64,000 bases of DNA from Chryseobacterium joostei (GCF_003815775.1 NZ_CP033926.1:3844001-3908000), one strand, 5' to 3'. Shown: positions 17,922-26,761, counted from the stretch's first letter. The notes: generated by a model not told the origin, from the sequence alone. Numbers and translations are program-made.

Positions 17922-19127
17922 ATGAACAACGTATACATCATAGACTATGTAAGAACTCCTATTTCAAAACTACAAGGAGGACTATCAGAAGTAAGAGCCG
18001 ATGATTTGGCCGCCATTGTTATCAAAGAAGTGGTGGCAAGAAACCCTGAAGTTCCTGTTGAGGAAATTGAGGATGTTATTTTCGGATGTGCAAACCAAGC
18101 AGGTGAAGATAACAGAAACGTAGCCAGAATGGGACTTTTATTAGCTGGGCTTCCTTATAAGATTGGAGGTGAAACGGTAAATAGACTTTGTGCTTCAGGA
18201 ATGTCTGCCGTTGCTAATGCATTCCGTTCCATTGCAGCAGGAGAAGGAGAAATATATATTGCAGGTGGAGTAGAACACATGACGCGTTCTCCTTACGTGA
18301 TGTCAAAACCAAGCGCAGCTTTCGGAAGAGACAGTCAGATGTATGATACAACTTTCGGATGGCGTTTTGTGAACCCGAAAATGAAAGAAATGTATGGTGT
18401 TGATGGTATGGGTGAAACTGCAGAGAACCTTGCTGATATGCATCAGATCAACAGAGAGGATCAGGATAAATTTGCCTTATGGTCTCAGCAAAAAGCAACA
18501 AAAGCTCAGGAAAATGGAAGACTGGCTGAAGAAATTGTAAAAGTTGAAATCCCACAAAGAAAAGGAGATCCTATCGTTTTTGAAAAAGACGAATTTATTA
18601 AGCCAACTTCATCAATGGAAGTATTAGGAAAACTTCGTCCGGCTTTCAGAAAAGAAGGAACGGTAACTGCCGGAAATGCTTCAGGAATGAATGACGGAGC
18701 AGCAGCCTTGATTCTTGCAAGTGAAGAAGCTGTAAAAAAATATGGACTAAAACCTAAGGCTAAGATTTTAGGATCTTCAGTAGCGGGTGTAGAACCTAGA
18801 ATCATGGGAATTGGACCGGTAGAAGCTACACAAAAGCTTTTAAAAAGATTAAACCTTTCCCTTGATGATATGGATGTCATCGAGTTAAACGAAGCCTTTG
18901 CTGCACAAGCTTTAGCAGTAACAAGAAGCTTAGGTTTACAGGATGATGATACAAGAATAAATCCAAATGGTGGAGCTATTGCTATCGGTCACCCACTAGG
19001 GGTTTCCGGTGCAAGAATTATTGGTTCAGCAGCCATGGAGCTTCAGAAACAAGATAAGAAATATGCATTATGTACCCTTTGTATCGGTGTCGGACAAGGA
19101 TATGCAATGGTTATTGAAAAAGTATAA
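17922..19127 (+). CDS. paaJ: PaaJ, 3-oxoadipyl-CoA / 3-oxo-5,6-dehydrosuberyl-CoA thiolase
   Basis: PaaJ cleaves the beta-keto acyl-CoA intermediates to acetyl-CoA plus the shortened chain, including the final split to succinyl-CoA and acetyl-CoA. The 401-aa protein (start ATG 17922, MNNVYIIDYVRTPISKL) has the thiolase active sites in order: nucleophile Cys90 in NRLCASGMSA, GGAIAIGHPLGVSGAR, and the second Cys in CTLCIGVGQG. Its length and the N-terminal RTP motif fit the PcaF/PaaJ group. Its place in the operon makes the pathway role likely; general acetyl-CoA acetyltransferase activity cannot be excluded. Confidence 0.88.
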   Translation: MNNVYIIDYVRTPISKLQGGLSEVRADDLAAIVIKEVVARNPEVPVEEIEDVIFGCANQAGEDNRNVARMGLLLAGLPYKIGGETVNRLCASGMSAVANAFRSIAAGEGEIYIAGGVEHMTRSPYVMSKPSAAFGRDSQMYDTTFGWRFVNPKMKEMYGVDGMGETAENLADMHQINREDQDKFALWSQQKATKAQENGRLAEEIVKVEIPQRKGDPIVFEKDEFIKPTSSMEVLGKLRPAFRKEGTVTAGNASGMNDGAAALILASEEAVKKYGLKPKAKILGSSVAGVEPRIMGIGPVEATQKLLKRLNLSLDDMDVIELNEAFAAQALAVTRSLGLQDDDTRINPNGGAIAIGHPLGVSGARIIGSAAMELQKQDKKYALCTLCIGVGQGYAMVIEKV

Positions 19128-19229
19128 TTTTTTAAATAATGTAACGTATTTATTGCTAGACTGGTAAACTGATACATTGTTACATTAATTAAGATACATT
19201 ATTAAATAAAATTTTTAACAAGAATTTTT
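19128..19229. repeat. Intergenic repeat element in the paa operon (copy H)
   Basis: It contains AATGTAACG and GACTGGTAAACTGATACATTG plus TTACATTAATTAAGATACATT, the same word set as the other copies, just before paaY. Confidence 0.6.
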
Positions 19230-19823
19230 ATGAACATCTATTCATATCACGGTATCCGTCCTATTATAAAATCTTCTGCCTATATCCATCCACAAGCCGT
19301 TATAATCGGAAATGTGGAAATTGGTGAGGAAGTCTATATCGGCCCTAATGCAGTTATCCGTGGTGACTGGGGGAAAATTATCATTAAAGATGGAGCTAAC
19401 GTTCAGGAAAATTGTACCCTGCATGTTTTCCCCAATATAGAAACAATTCTGGAAGAATCTGCACATATTGGTCATGGAGCGATCATTCACTCCGGTCACA
19501 TTGGAAAAAATTGCTTAATCGGAATGAACTCTGTGGTGATGGACAAGGCATACATTGGTGACGAAAGCATTGTTGGTGCATTGGCTTTTGTGCCCGCCAA
19601 CTTTAGATGTGAACCCAGAAAACTGATTGTAGGAAGCCCTGCAAAGGTTATCCGTGATGTTTCCGATGAAATGATTCATTGGAAGACTGAGGGAACAAAG
19701 TTATATCAGGAATTGGCAAGAGAAGGAAAAGAAGCAATATTACCTTGTGAGCCATTTACAGAATATGTACAGCAAACTCCTACGAAAGTGGTAGATTACA
19801 GTATCTGGGATGATATAAAATAA
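19230..19823 (+). CDS. paaY: PaaY, hexapeptide-repeat protein (gamma-carbonic-anhydrase-like thioesterase)
   Basis: This 197-aa left-handed beta-helix protein shows the imperfect hexapeptide repeats (VEIGEEVYIGPNAVIRGDWG..., GANVQENCTLHV). His residues at metal-ligand positions of the gamma-CA family are present (HVFPN, HIGHGAIIHSGHIG). In other bacteria PaaY acts as a thioesterase that works with PaaI to remove inhibitory CoA adducts. The gene is 17 nt upstream of the esterase gene that follows. Confidence 0.88.
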   Translation: MNIYSYHGIRPIIKSSAYIHPQAVIIGNVEIGEEVYIGPNAVIRGDWGKIIIKDGANVQENCTLHVFPNIETILEESAHIGHGAIIHSGHIGKNCLIGMNSVVMDKAYIGDESIVGALAFVPANFRCEPRKLIVGSPAKVIRDVSDEMIHWKTEGTKLYQELAREGKEAILPCEPFTEYVQQTPTKVVDYSIWDDIK

Positions 19824-19840
19824 TAACTATAAAATTAAAC

Positions 19841-20668
19841 ATGATAAAGAAAGCTTTCATATTATGCAGTATTCTGTTTGCTGTTAACTTTACAGTGTCA
19901 GCACAGACAGAAACAACAAAACCACTTACCATTGGTGAAGTAAGGACGTTAAAATCCAAGGTTTTAAATGAAGAAAGAACATTGAATATTTATCTTCCTC
20001 AAGGATTTGATAAAACAAAATCCTATCCTGTTATTTATCTTCTGGATGGAAGTATGAACGAAGATTTTATCCATGTTTCGGGATTGGTGCAGTTCTTTAA
20101 TCAAATGTATTCGATGCCTGCAACAATTGTAGTGGGAATTGCGAATATAGACAGAAAAAGAGATTTCACATTCCATACAGATCTAAAGGATTTACAAAAA
20201 GATTACCCTACAACAGGACATTCAGACAAGTTCATCACTTTTCTTGAAAAAGAATTAAAACCCTACATAGAAACCCAGTTCAAAACAACAGATAAATATT
20301 TGTTTGGTCAATCATTGGGCGGGCTTCTGGCAACGGAAATTCTATTGAAAAAACCTGAAATGTTCAATAACTACTTCATCATTAGCCCAAGTTTATGGTG
20401 GGACGATGAAAGTTTATTAAAACAAGCTCCTCAATTACTTTCAAAATCTCCGGATACTAAAAAGTTCGTTTATGTTTCTGTAGGAAAAGGAGAGCATCCG
20501 GTAATGGTAAAAGATGCCGAAGCCTGGTATGATGTTCTTAAAAAATCCAATAAGAAAAACTGGACAATTGAATATAAAATGATGGAAACAGACAACCATG
20601 CAACCATTCTTCACAGAAGTTTATATGAAGGATTGGTGAAGAAGTTTCCCTATCAGGAACCGAAATAA
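19841..20668 (+). CDS. Secreted alpha/beta-hydrolase, esterase-D-like
   Basis: This 275-aa protein has a signal peptide (MIKKAFILCSILFAVNFTVSAQ), so it acts outside the cytoplasm. It is an esterase-D-type alpha/beta hydrolase: YPVIYLLDG oxyanion region, nucleophile elbow GQSLGG, and a late His in DNHATILHR. It is cotranscribed with paaY (17-nt gap) inside the catabolic operon. One idea is that it releases phenylacetate from esters or amides in the periplasm, but the substrate cannot be read from sequence. Siderophore-esterase-like proteins share this fold. Confidence 0.8.
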   Translation: MIKKAFILCSILFAVNFTVSAQTETTKPLTIGEVRTLKSKVLNEERTLNIYLPQGFDKTKSYPVIYLLDGSMNEDFIHVSGLVQFFNQMYSMPATIVVGIANIDRKRDFTFHTDLKDLQKDYPTTGHSDKFITFLEKELKPYIETQFKTTDKYLFGQSLGGLLATEILLKKPEMFNNYFIISPSLWWDDESLLKQAPQLLSKSPDTKKFVYVSVGKGEHPVMVKDAEAWYDVLKKSNKKNWTIEYKMMETDNHATILHRSLYEGLVKKFPYQEPK

Positions 20669-20793
20669 ATGTAACAATATAACAATGTAAAAATCTAACA
20701 ATTATATTATTTAATGTTACCCTGAACGAAGTAAGAATCTCATGGGTAGATTGTTAAATTGATGCATTGATAAATTAAAGTATAAAATATTTT
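20669..20793. repeat. Intergenic repeat element in the paa operon (copy I)
   Basis: ATGTAACAATATAACAATG opens the gap and GTTAAATTGATGCATTG closes it. In between is CCCTGAACGAAGTAAGAATC, a form of the widespread CTGAACGAAGTGAAGAATC intergenic motif. Confidence 0.6.
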
Positions 20794-23289
20794 ATGGAAA
20801 AACTAAAAAACTATATCTACGGACAATGGGTAGAGGGAACCGGAGCAGGAATTCCTTTATACAATGCCGTAACAGGAGAACAGGTAGCAGTTTCCGATAC
20901 AGAGGGACTAAACTTTCAACAGGCTCTAGATTATGGTAGAACTGTAGGATATAAAAACCTTTCTTCTATGACTTTCTATGATCGTGGAGAAATGTTGAAA
21001 AAAGTAGCGCTTTACCTACTGGAAAGAAAGAAAAAATATTACGAATTATCTTATAAAACAGGAGCTACACATGTTGATTCATGGGTGGATATTGAAGGAG
21101 GTTTCGGAACTTTCTTTACCTATTCAGGATTGGCGAAGAGAATGCTTCCTAATACCCCGTTTTGGGTAGATGGCGATACTCAGAAGATTTCTGCAAACGG
21201 AACCCATTTGGGAACTCACATTTTAACACCAAGTGAAGGAGTTTCTGTACAGATTAATGCCTACAACTTTCCTGTTTGGGGAATGTTAGAAAAGTTATCC
21301 ACATCATTGTTAGCAGGAGTACCATCCATTGTAAAGCCATCACCTTTTGGCTCTTACCTTACCAATGTGGTATTTCAGGATATGATTGAAAGTGGAGTAT
21401 TACCCGAGGGCGCTGTACAATTAGTGTGCGGAGAGCCTGGAAATATTCTGGATTATGTTCAGGATGGAGATTCTGTATTGTTTACAGGTTCTGCCACTAC
21501 AGGAAGAAAGCTAAAGTCTCTTCCATCCGTTGCAGGAAATGCAGTTCGTTTCAATATGGAAGCAGATTCCCTGAATTGTTCAATCCTTGGATTAGAAGCA
21601 AAGCCGGGAACTCCTGAGTTTGATTTATTCATCAAAGAAGTTCGTAACGAAATGACCACAAAAGCAGGTCAGAAATGTACGGCCATCAGAAGAATTATTG
21701 TTCCTGAACATTTAATTGGTGATGTTCAGAGCGCTCTATCAAAAGCTTTAGACCAAACAAAAATAGGAAACCCATTAAGCAGAGAAACAAGAATGGGATC
21801 TTTGGTGGGAAGACAGCAATATGAAGAGGTTTTAAGAAAAGTAAACATTTTAAAATCAGAAACAGAGCTTGTATACGATGGAAAACATGAACTTGTAGAT
21901 GCATCCTATGAAAACGGAGCATTTATGAGTCCTAAGTTATTCTTGAATGACAAGCCTTTTGAAAAAAATATCTCTCATGATGTAGAAGCTTTCGGACCGG
22001 TATCTACATTAATGCCTTACAAAGATGCTGAAGAAGCAGCTGCACTGGCAAAAAGAGGAAAAGGAAGCTTGGTAGGATCCATCATTTCTCATGATGAAAA
22101 CTTTATTGCAGAAACATCATGGAAAATGGCTTCCCAACACGGAAGAATCTTTGTGTTGAACAGAGATAACGCCAAGGAAAGTACCGGACACGGTTCGCCA
22201 CTTCCGACATTAATGCACGGAGGGCCTGGTAGAGCAGGAGGCGGTGAAGAAATGGGTGGTTTAAGCGGCCTACATTTCTTCCTGCAAAAAACAGCTATTC
22301 AGGGATCTCCGGATGTTCTGAAAGCAATTACCAAGATCTATCAGCAAGGGGCAGAGAAGAAGTTTTCAGACAAGCATCCTTTCCAGAAATACTTTGAGGA
22401 AGTTGAAGTGGGAGACTCTTTAGAAACAGCAGGAAGAACCGTTACCGATGCAGATATCGTGAACTTCTCCAATGTTTCGTGGGATCATTTCTATGCTCAT
22501 ACCGATGCGACAAGCTTAACGGGAACAATCTTTGATAAAACAGTTGCTCACGGATACTTTATTCTTTCAGCTGCGGCAGGATTATTTGTTTCCGGTAAAA
22601 AAGGACCTGTTATTGCTAATTATGGATTAGAAGAATGTAGTTTCTTCAAACCGGTATATGCAGGTGACACCATTACGGTTTATCTGACAGCAAAAGAGAA
22701 AATAAACAGAGGAGTAAAAGGAAGAAATATCCCTTCAGGAGTTGTAAAATGGTTAGTTGAGGTTGTAAACCAAAGAGATGAGGTAGTTTGTGTAGCTACT
22801 ATCTTAACATTGGTGGCAAAGCAATCTCCTTTCATTGATCTGAGTGTGAAGAATGTTCAAAAGATCCTAAACGGATTAACGGAAAAAACTCCTGCATTAT
22901 GGGGTAAAATGTCTCCACAGCAAATGATCGAGCACCTTGAACAAGGGGTATTGGTAAGTTTAGGAGAACCTGAAGCTGAGAAATGCTTTACTCCGGAAGA
23001 GAATATTGAAAAATATCAGGATTCTCTTTACAACCACCGAAAAATGCCAAAAGATTTTATCGCTCCGTTTTTACCACAGGATGGTTCACTTCCGGAACCT
23101 GTATACAAGAATCTGGATGCTGCAAAACAGTCATTCATTGATAATCTGAAAAGATTTGTGGTTTATTACAAAGAAAATCCGCAGGCAGAACATCTGAACT
23201 TTGTATTTGGAAAACTGAACAAGGAAATGTGGGAGCTGATGCACAAAAAGCATTTTACCCATCATTTTGAACAGTTTGGATTAATTTAA
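20794..23289 (+). CDS. paaZ: PaaZ, bifunctional oxepin-CoA hydrolase / 3-oxo-5,6-dehydrosuberyl-CoA semialdehyde dehydrogenase with a C-terminal extension
   Basis: PaaZ opens oxepin-CoA hydrolytically and then oxidises the aldehyde with NADP+. The N-terminal aldehyde dehydrogenase domain (~1-510) keeps the catalytic Cys295 (KAGQKCTA) and Glu256 (FNMEADS), at the same numbering as the E. coli enzyme. The MaoC-like hydratase domain (~525-680) has SWDHFYAHTD and VAHGYFILSAAAGLF. E. coli PaaZ has 681 aa; this one has 831. The extra ~150 C-terminal residues read like a DUF1569/DinB-type helical domain (KMSPQQMIEHLEQG, HKKHFTHHFEQFG, several His). It is the last gene of the main operon and is followed by a terminator. 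Confidence 0.94.
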   Translation: MEKLKNYIYGQWVEGTGAGIPLYNAVTGEQVAVSDTEGLNFQQALDYGRTVGYKNLSSMTFYDRGEMLKKVALYLLERKKKYYELSYKTGATHVDSWVDIEGGFGTFFTYSGLAKRMLPNTPFWVDGDTQKISANGTHLGTHILTPSEGVSVQINAYNFPVWGMLEKLSTSLLAGVPSIVKPSPFGSYLTNVVFQDMIESGVLPEGAVQLVCGEPGNILDYVQDGDSVLFTGSATTGRKLKSLPSVAGNAVRFNMEADSLNCSILGLEAKPGTPEFDLFIKEVRNEMTTKAGQKCTAIRRIIVPEHLIGDVQSALSKALDQTKIGNPLSRETRMGSLVGRQQYEEVLRKVNILKSETELVYDGKHELVDASYENGAFMSPKLFLNDKPFEKNISHDVEAFGPVSTLMPYKDAEEAAALAKRGKGSLVGSIISHDENFIAETSWKMASQHGRIFVLNRDNAKESTGHGSPLPTLMHGGPGRAGGGEEMGGLSGLHFFLQKTAIQGSPDVLKAITKIYQQGAEKKFSDKHPFQKYFEEVEVGDSLETAGRTVTDADIVNFSNVSWDHFYAHTDATSLTGTIFDKTVAHGYFILSAAAGLFVSGKKGPVIANYGLEECSFFKPVYAGDTITVYLTAKEKINRGVKGRNIPSGVVKWLVEVVNQRDEVVCVATILTLVAKQSPFIDLSVKNVQKILNGLTEKTPALWGKMSPQQMIEHLEQGVLVSLGEPEAEKCFTPEENIEKYQDSLYNHRKMPKDFIAPFLPQDGSLPEPVYKNLDAAKQSFIDNLKRFVVYYKENPQAEHLNFVFGKLNKEMWELMHKKHFTHHFEQFGLI

Positions 23290-23308
23290 TTCAAAATAAA
23301 AATAGAAG

Positions 23309-23343
23309 AAAGCAGCATTTTAGAAATAATTTGCTGCTTTTTT
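23309..23343 (+). terminator. Rho-independent terminator of the paa operon
   Basis: AAAGCAGCA (23309-23317) pairs with TGCTGCTTT (23332-23340), followed by T residues, 20 nt after paaZ. A near copy follows the next gene. Confidence 0.8.
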
Positions 23344-23372
23344 ATATGATGGAATGGGAACTTTCATCATAT
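23344..23372. repeat. 8-bp inverted repeat upstream of the small peptide gene
   Basis: ATATGATG (23344-23351) and CATCATAT (23365-23372) are exact complements about 100 nt before the peptide start. This could be a regulator site; TAACTTTA at 23406-23413 is a possible -7 element for the same gene. Confidence 0.4.
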
Positions 23373-23468
23373 CAATTAATTATAAAGCTTTTAATTAAAA
23401 AATAGTAACTTTAATAGGCGAAATCCGAAAAGCATATAGAGTAGGAGAGAATATCAAAACTAATGACT

Positions 23469-23630
23469 ATGAAAAACTTAAAAAAACTTTCAAGAAATGA
23501 ATTGAGATCTCTTAAAGGAGGCGGCCCAGTCTGGTCCTGTACTCCTCATTCTTGTCCTCCGGGAGTATGTTGTATCCCCGGAAGATGGCCAGACCTTGCA
23601 GCAGCATGTGTAATATGTGCAGGTTCTTAG
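23469..23630 (+). CDS. Small Cys-rich peptide with double-glycine leader (bacteriocin-like)
   Basis: A 53-aa reading frame starts at ATG 23469 (an in-frame ATG two codons earlier is also possible). Leader residues 1-18 (MKNLKKLSRNELRSLKGG) match the basic ELxxLxGG leaders of the peptides at 5484, 48571 and 54165. The mature part has six Cys and contains HSCPPGVCCIPG, sharing C-P-x-G-x-C-C-x-x-G with the 5484-5636 peptide, so the two look like relatives. It is flanked by two near-identical terminators. No export or modification gene is adjacent. The activity is unknown. Confidence 0.8.
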   Translation: MKNLKKLSRNELRSLKGGGPVWSCTPHSCPPGVCCIPGRWPDLAAACVICAGS

Positions 23631-23660
23631 TGTACCCAATTTTAACTAGTAACAATACAT

Positions 23661-23694
23661 AAAGCAGCATTTCATCAGATTTGCTGCTTTGTTT
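23661..23694 (+). terminator. Rho-independent terminator after the Cys-rich peptide gene
   Basis: AAAGCAGCA and TGCTGCTTT form the same 9-bp stem as the terminator at 23309-23343, followed by GTTTT. This is an almost duplicated terminator. Confidence 0.75.
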
Positions 23695-23789
23695 TAATAA
23701 TCTTTTGTTAAAAGCCTCCGCTATATTTCACGGCTTTATATTTATTCATTACTTTCAGGATTAAAATCAATTCAAAAAAATATTGAACA

Positions 23790-24569
23790 ATGGACGACAA
23801 CTGGATGCAAAAATGGGAAGAAGTAAAAAATACTCTTATATCTCCTGTAGATATTGAAACGTATTTTACTTCAGAGGAAATTATGGATCAGAAGATGGAA
23901 GTGATGGAAATAGGAAATGTTTCCCTGCCATCAGGAAAAGTAATTGTAAGAGATCCGCTTGTGTATTTAAATGCAAAGGAGAAGCCCTATTTTGTGGATG
24001 TGCCTAAAGGAAATTTTCCGGTATCAATTGCCGTGGTAAAGCTAGAGGACTGGGGTGATCGATATGCAGCTGTAAAAGTAGAGTTTACAAAAGAAGAACC
24101 AGTTATCTACAGAGAAGCATTAATCGGAATAGAAGAACTTGACGGAACCAATGAGGGAGAATTTTTTGGATTTACCGTAGATGCCGGTTTAGCATGTGTT
24201 GCAGACCCGGAAGTAGTTCCATATGTAGAAAAATTTATTTCAGAGCTGGATGTAGACAATATTTATGATGATTATTTTGCAGAACTTTTTGCAAAAAACT
24301 ATAAAGAAAACCCTGCAAACCAAAGAGATCTTGGAGACTGGATTAATTGGACGGTTCCCAATACAGAATATCAGATCCCCATATTTGCAAGTGGAGTAGG
24401 AGATGGAATATATCCCGTTTACTTTGCTTACGATGAGCAGGATAACATATGTGGACTTTATATTCACTTTATCGATATAGAATTGGAGCTATCCGAAGAG
24501 GAAGAATATGATGAAGATGAAGACGATGATTCTTCAGATCAGCCTGATAACTTTGTTTTTCTAAAATAA
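23790..24569 (+). CDS. DUF4241-domain protein
   Basis: This 259-aa soluble protein of the DUF4241 type is recognised from SLPSGKVIVRDPLVYL near residues 47-62, FPVSIAVVKLED, and FFGFTVDAGLACVAD. These are the blocks usually seen in this family, whose function is not established. The C-terminal ~25 residues are very acidic (EEEEYDEDEDDD), which may be a flexible tail or interaction element. It is followed after 10 nt by the SMUG2-type glycosylase gene, so they are probably cotranscribed. Confidence 0.8.
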   Translation: MDDNWMQKWEEVKNTLISPVDIETYFTSEEIMDQKMEVMEIGNVSLPSGKVIVRDPLVYLNAKEKPYFVDVPKGNFPVSIAVVKLEDWGDRYAAVKVEFTKEEPVIYREALIGIEELDGTNEGEFFGFTVDAGLACVADPEVVPYVEKFISELDVDNIYDDYFAELFAKNYKENPANQRDLGDWINWTVPNTEYQIPIFASGVGDGIYPVYFAYDEQDNICGLYIHFIDIELELSEEEEYDEDEDDDSSDQPDNFVFLK

Positions 24570-24579
24570 ATCTACATAG

Positions 24580-25284
24580 ATGAATAAAACTTTTGCAAAT
24601 CAGGTTATCACTTTCAATGAAAATCTGAGCTATTCAGGAGATCTTCCCGATGGTTTTGAGGTATTGAACCCCTATATGAATAATCCGGAAACGCTGGAGG
24701 TTATGCAAAAGTTTTATCACAAATACTATAATGATTCCAACAAAAGAAAATTCATCATTGGAATTAACCCCAGCCGTCATGGTGCAGGAGTTACAGGTGT
24801 TCCGTTTACCGATACGAAAAGGCTGGAAAGCGTTTGTGGAATAAAAATGAAGTCTGTCCATACCCACGAAGTTTCCTCTGTTTTTATGTATGACATGATT
24901 GAAGATTATGGTGGTGCAGACCTGTTTTACAAAGATATTTATATCAATTCACCTTTCCCGCTGGCTATTGTAAGAAAAACAAAGAATGGATGGCTCAATG
25001 CCAATTATTATGACGATAAAGAATTGTTTGCAGCAGTAAAGGACTTTATGATAGATTCCTTAAAGAAACATATCAGCCTGAATCTGGATACTTCAGAGGT
25101 TTTCATTTTGGGTAAAAAGAATGCAGAATTTATTTCAAAACTCAATAAGGAAGCAAAATTGTTTGATACAATGACTGTTTTGGAGCATCCCAGATACATC
25201 CAGCAGTACAAGTCTAAAGAAAAGCAACTCTATATAGATAAATACATTGTAGCATTAAAAACAAAACCCTTAAACATTAGTTAA
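24580..25284 (+). CDS. Uracil-DNA-glycosylase-superfamily protein, SMUG2 type
   Basis: This 234-aa protein carries the IIGINPSRHGAGVTGVPFTD block (residues ~62-82) typical of SMUG2-like uracil-DNA glycosylases, in which the Asn of GINPS lies in the catalytic loop. A later HPRYIQQY segment fits the second active-site motif (HP). These enzymes remove damaged or deaminated bases, and some are listed as DUF4918. It is in a probable two-gene unit with the DUF4241 protein, suggesting an accessory repair or defence-like pair, but nothing proves that. Confidence 0.82.
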   Translation: MNKTFANQVITFNENLSYSGDLPDGFEVLNPYMNNPETLEVMQKFYHKYYNDSNKRKFIIGINPSRHGAGVTGVPFTDTKRLESVCGIKMKSVHTHEVSSVFMYDMIEDYGGADLFYKDIYINSPFPLAIVRKTKNGWLNANYYDDKELFAAVKDFMIDSLKKHISLNLDTSEVFILGKKNAEFISKLNKEAKLFDTMTVLEHPRYIQQYKSKEKQLYIDKYIVALKTKPLNIS

Positions 25285-25349
25285 GGGAATTGTCATTTAT
25301 GAATTAGAATCTTTATGGGGAACAAGCACTTATGTGTGATTTCTTAATA

Positions 25350-26171
25350 TTAGTTTTTAATAAGTTTAGTAGATTCATTGGGCGTTTTGATGTAATAAAC
25401 TCCTTTTGGAAATTCTGAAACATCAATTTTATTTATGCCTTTCTGGGTTTGAATGCTTTTCAGCAGTTTACCATCCTGACCATAAATTTTGGCTTCTGTA
25501 CCCTTTTCTGTTGTTAAAGAAAGTGGGCCATTGGTTGGATTAGGGTAAATAGTAAAGGCTTTTTGAGAAACTTTGGTTTCAGATGTGCCCAGTACTACAC
25601 CGCTGTCTTTTACCCATGTAAAGGCATCCAATCCAATGTAATAAAAATTTCCGCCTAAGGTTAATCTTAGCTCATCTATAATGATGTTTGAATAATTTAT
25701 TCCATTCAGATTAGTAAGATCAATGAGAGTATAGCCGTTGGTAGTGCCTAAGGATGTTGCAAAGTTATTGCTTTTTATAGCATTAAACTTTGTAATTCCA
25801 CTCAGTCTTCCAGTTACAGTAAGCGTACCCGTAGTATTCTGATTGTTGTATTGGTTTGCTACATAGACCCAAAATTTATTTGCCTTAAACAAATTTGAAG
25901 TGGTTCTTATACTGAAAGATGGGTTGGCAACACCTACACCTAGAGTATTATCAATGTATCTGTTGTCAGCAGTTGTACCATTCCATCCTGTTCCTGGGAA
26001 ATTAACAACTTCAAACGTAGATACATAGGAGGTAATATTAAATATAACCCCATTGTCTGTAAAGCTGTGGCTTCCGGAAGATTCTGTTTCAAATTGCTCT
26101 GTACTAGTCTGCCCAAATGACAAAATTGAAATGAGCAGACTACAAATGGTTAAAAAAGTAGTGCTTTTCAT
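25350..26171 (-). CDS. Secreted protein with T9SS type A sorting domain
   Basis: The 273-aa protein has a signal peptide (MKSTTFLTICSLLISILSFGQ), a central beta-rich region (~25-190) reminiscent of carbohydrate-binding or jelly-roll modules (VGLDAFTW-like strands), and a C-terminal T9SS type A domain starting at TIYPNPTNGPLSL and ending KLIKN. The protein should be exported by the type IX system to the surface or medium. I recognise no enzyme motif. The tail-collar gene lies upstream on the same strand with a ~40-nt gap, so they may be one unit. Confidence 0.85.
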   Translation of the reverse strand: MKSTTFLTICSLLISILSFGQTSTEQFETESSGSHSFTDNGVIFNITSYVSTFEVVNFPGTGWNGTTADNRYIDNTLGVGVANPSFSIRTTSNLFKANKFWVYVANQYNNQNTTGTLTVTGRLSGITKFNAIKSNNFATSLGTTNGYTLIDLTNLNGINYSNIIIDELRLTLGGNFYYIGLDAFTWVKDSGVVLGTSETKVSQKAFTIYPNPTNGPLSLTTEKGTEAKIYGQDGKLLKSIQTQKGINKIDVSEFPKGVYYIKTPNESTKLIKN

Positions 26172-26212
26172 GATTTTTGATTTAAATTAGGTTATGGTTA
26201 TTGTCCAAAATA

Positions 26213-26761
26213 TTAATCTCGTGGAGGATAAATTCCTTCCACACAGATGATATAGTTCAATCCAAGATAAGGAGGCATATTATTCATAGGAAGATTCTGC
26301 CCGATAAAAGTAATGGACTTACTATTGATTGCGGTATCAGGATCAGCATCTATAAAACTTGGAACAGGTGTAAAGACTCTTCCGTTCGGTGTTCCTGTAA
26401 TAGCCACAGATGATGATGCAGTAGGAGTTACACTGTTAGCATTTTGGTTGGCAACTTTAAATTGAAAGCCTGCCCCAATGCTCGGAAGATTTGATGCTAA
26501 AATAGTAGTTTGGGTTGTTCCTGCTACAACTCCCAATGGATAGTTTTCGTTCGAAGATACGGCTCCTGCTCCCAAAGCCATTTTCCCTTTAAGGTTGGGA
26601 AGAGCAAATGTTGTTCTCCCATCACCACCGTATGTGGTGCCTAAAATAGAAAAAACTGCTGAGTAGTTAGCAATACTAAGTAATCTCCCATCACAGAACA
26701 TCCATCCTCTTGGTGCAAAATTTCCTGCAAATAACTTAATGATTCCAATGTATTCGTCCAT
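26213..26761 (-). CDS. Phage tail collar-domain protein (microcystin-dependent-protein family)
   Basis: This 182-aa protein begins with the collar signature MDEYIGIIKLFAGNFAPRGW, then MFCDGRLLSIANYSAVFSILGTTYGGDG and TFALPNLKGKMALGAG. This is the family known as microcystin-dependent protein or tail collar protein, found in many bacteria outside prophages, in small stand-alone groups. No other phage gene is nearby, so I do not read this as prophage. The function is unknown. Confidence 0.88.
   Translation of the reverse strand: MDEYIGIIKLFAGNFAPRGWMFCDGRLLSIANYSAVFSILGTTYGGDGRTTFALPNLKGKMALGAGAVSSNENYPLGVVAGTTQTTILASNLPSIGAGFQFKVANQNANSVTPTASSSVAITGTPNGRVFTPVPSFIDADPDTAINSKSITFIGQNLPMNNMPPYLGLNYIICVEGIYPPRD

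Noticed and set aside
26213..26761. Prophage remnant based on the tail-collar domain
   Set aside because: No capsid, terminase, integrase or other phage gene is nearby; this family is frequent outside phages.
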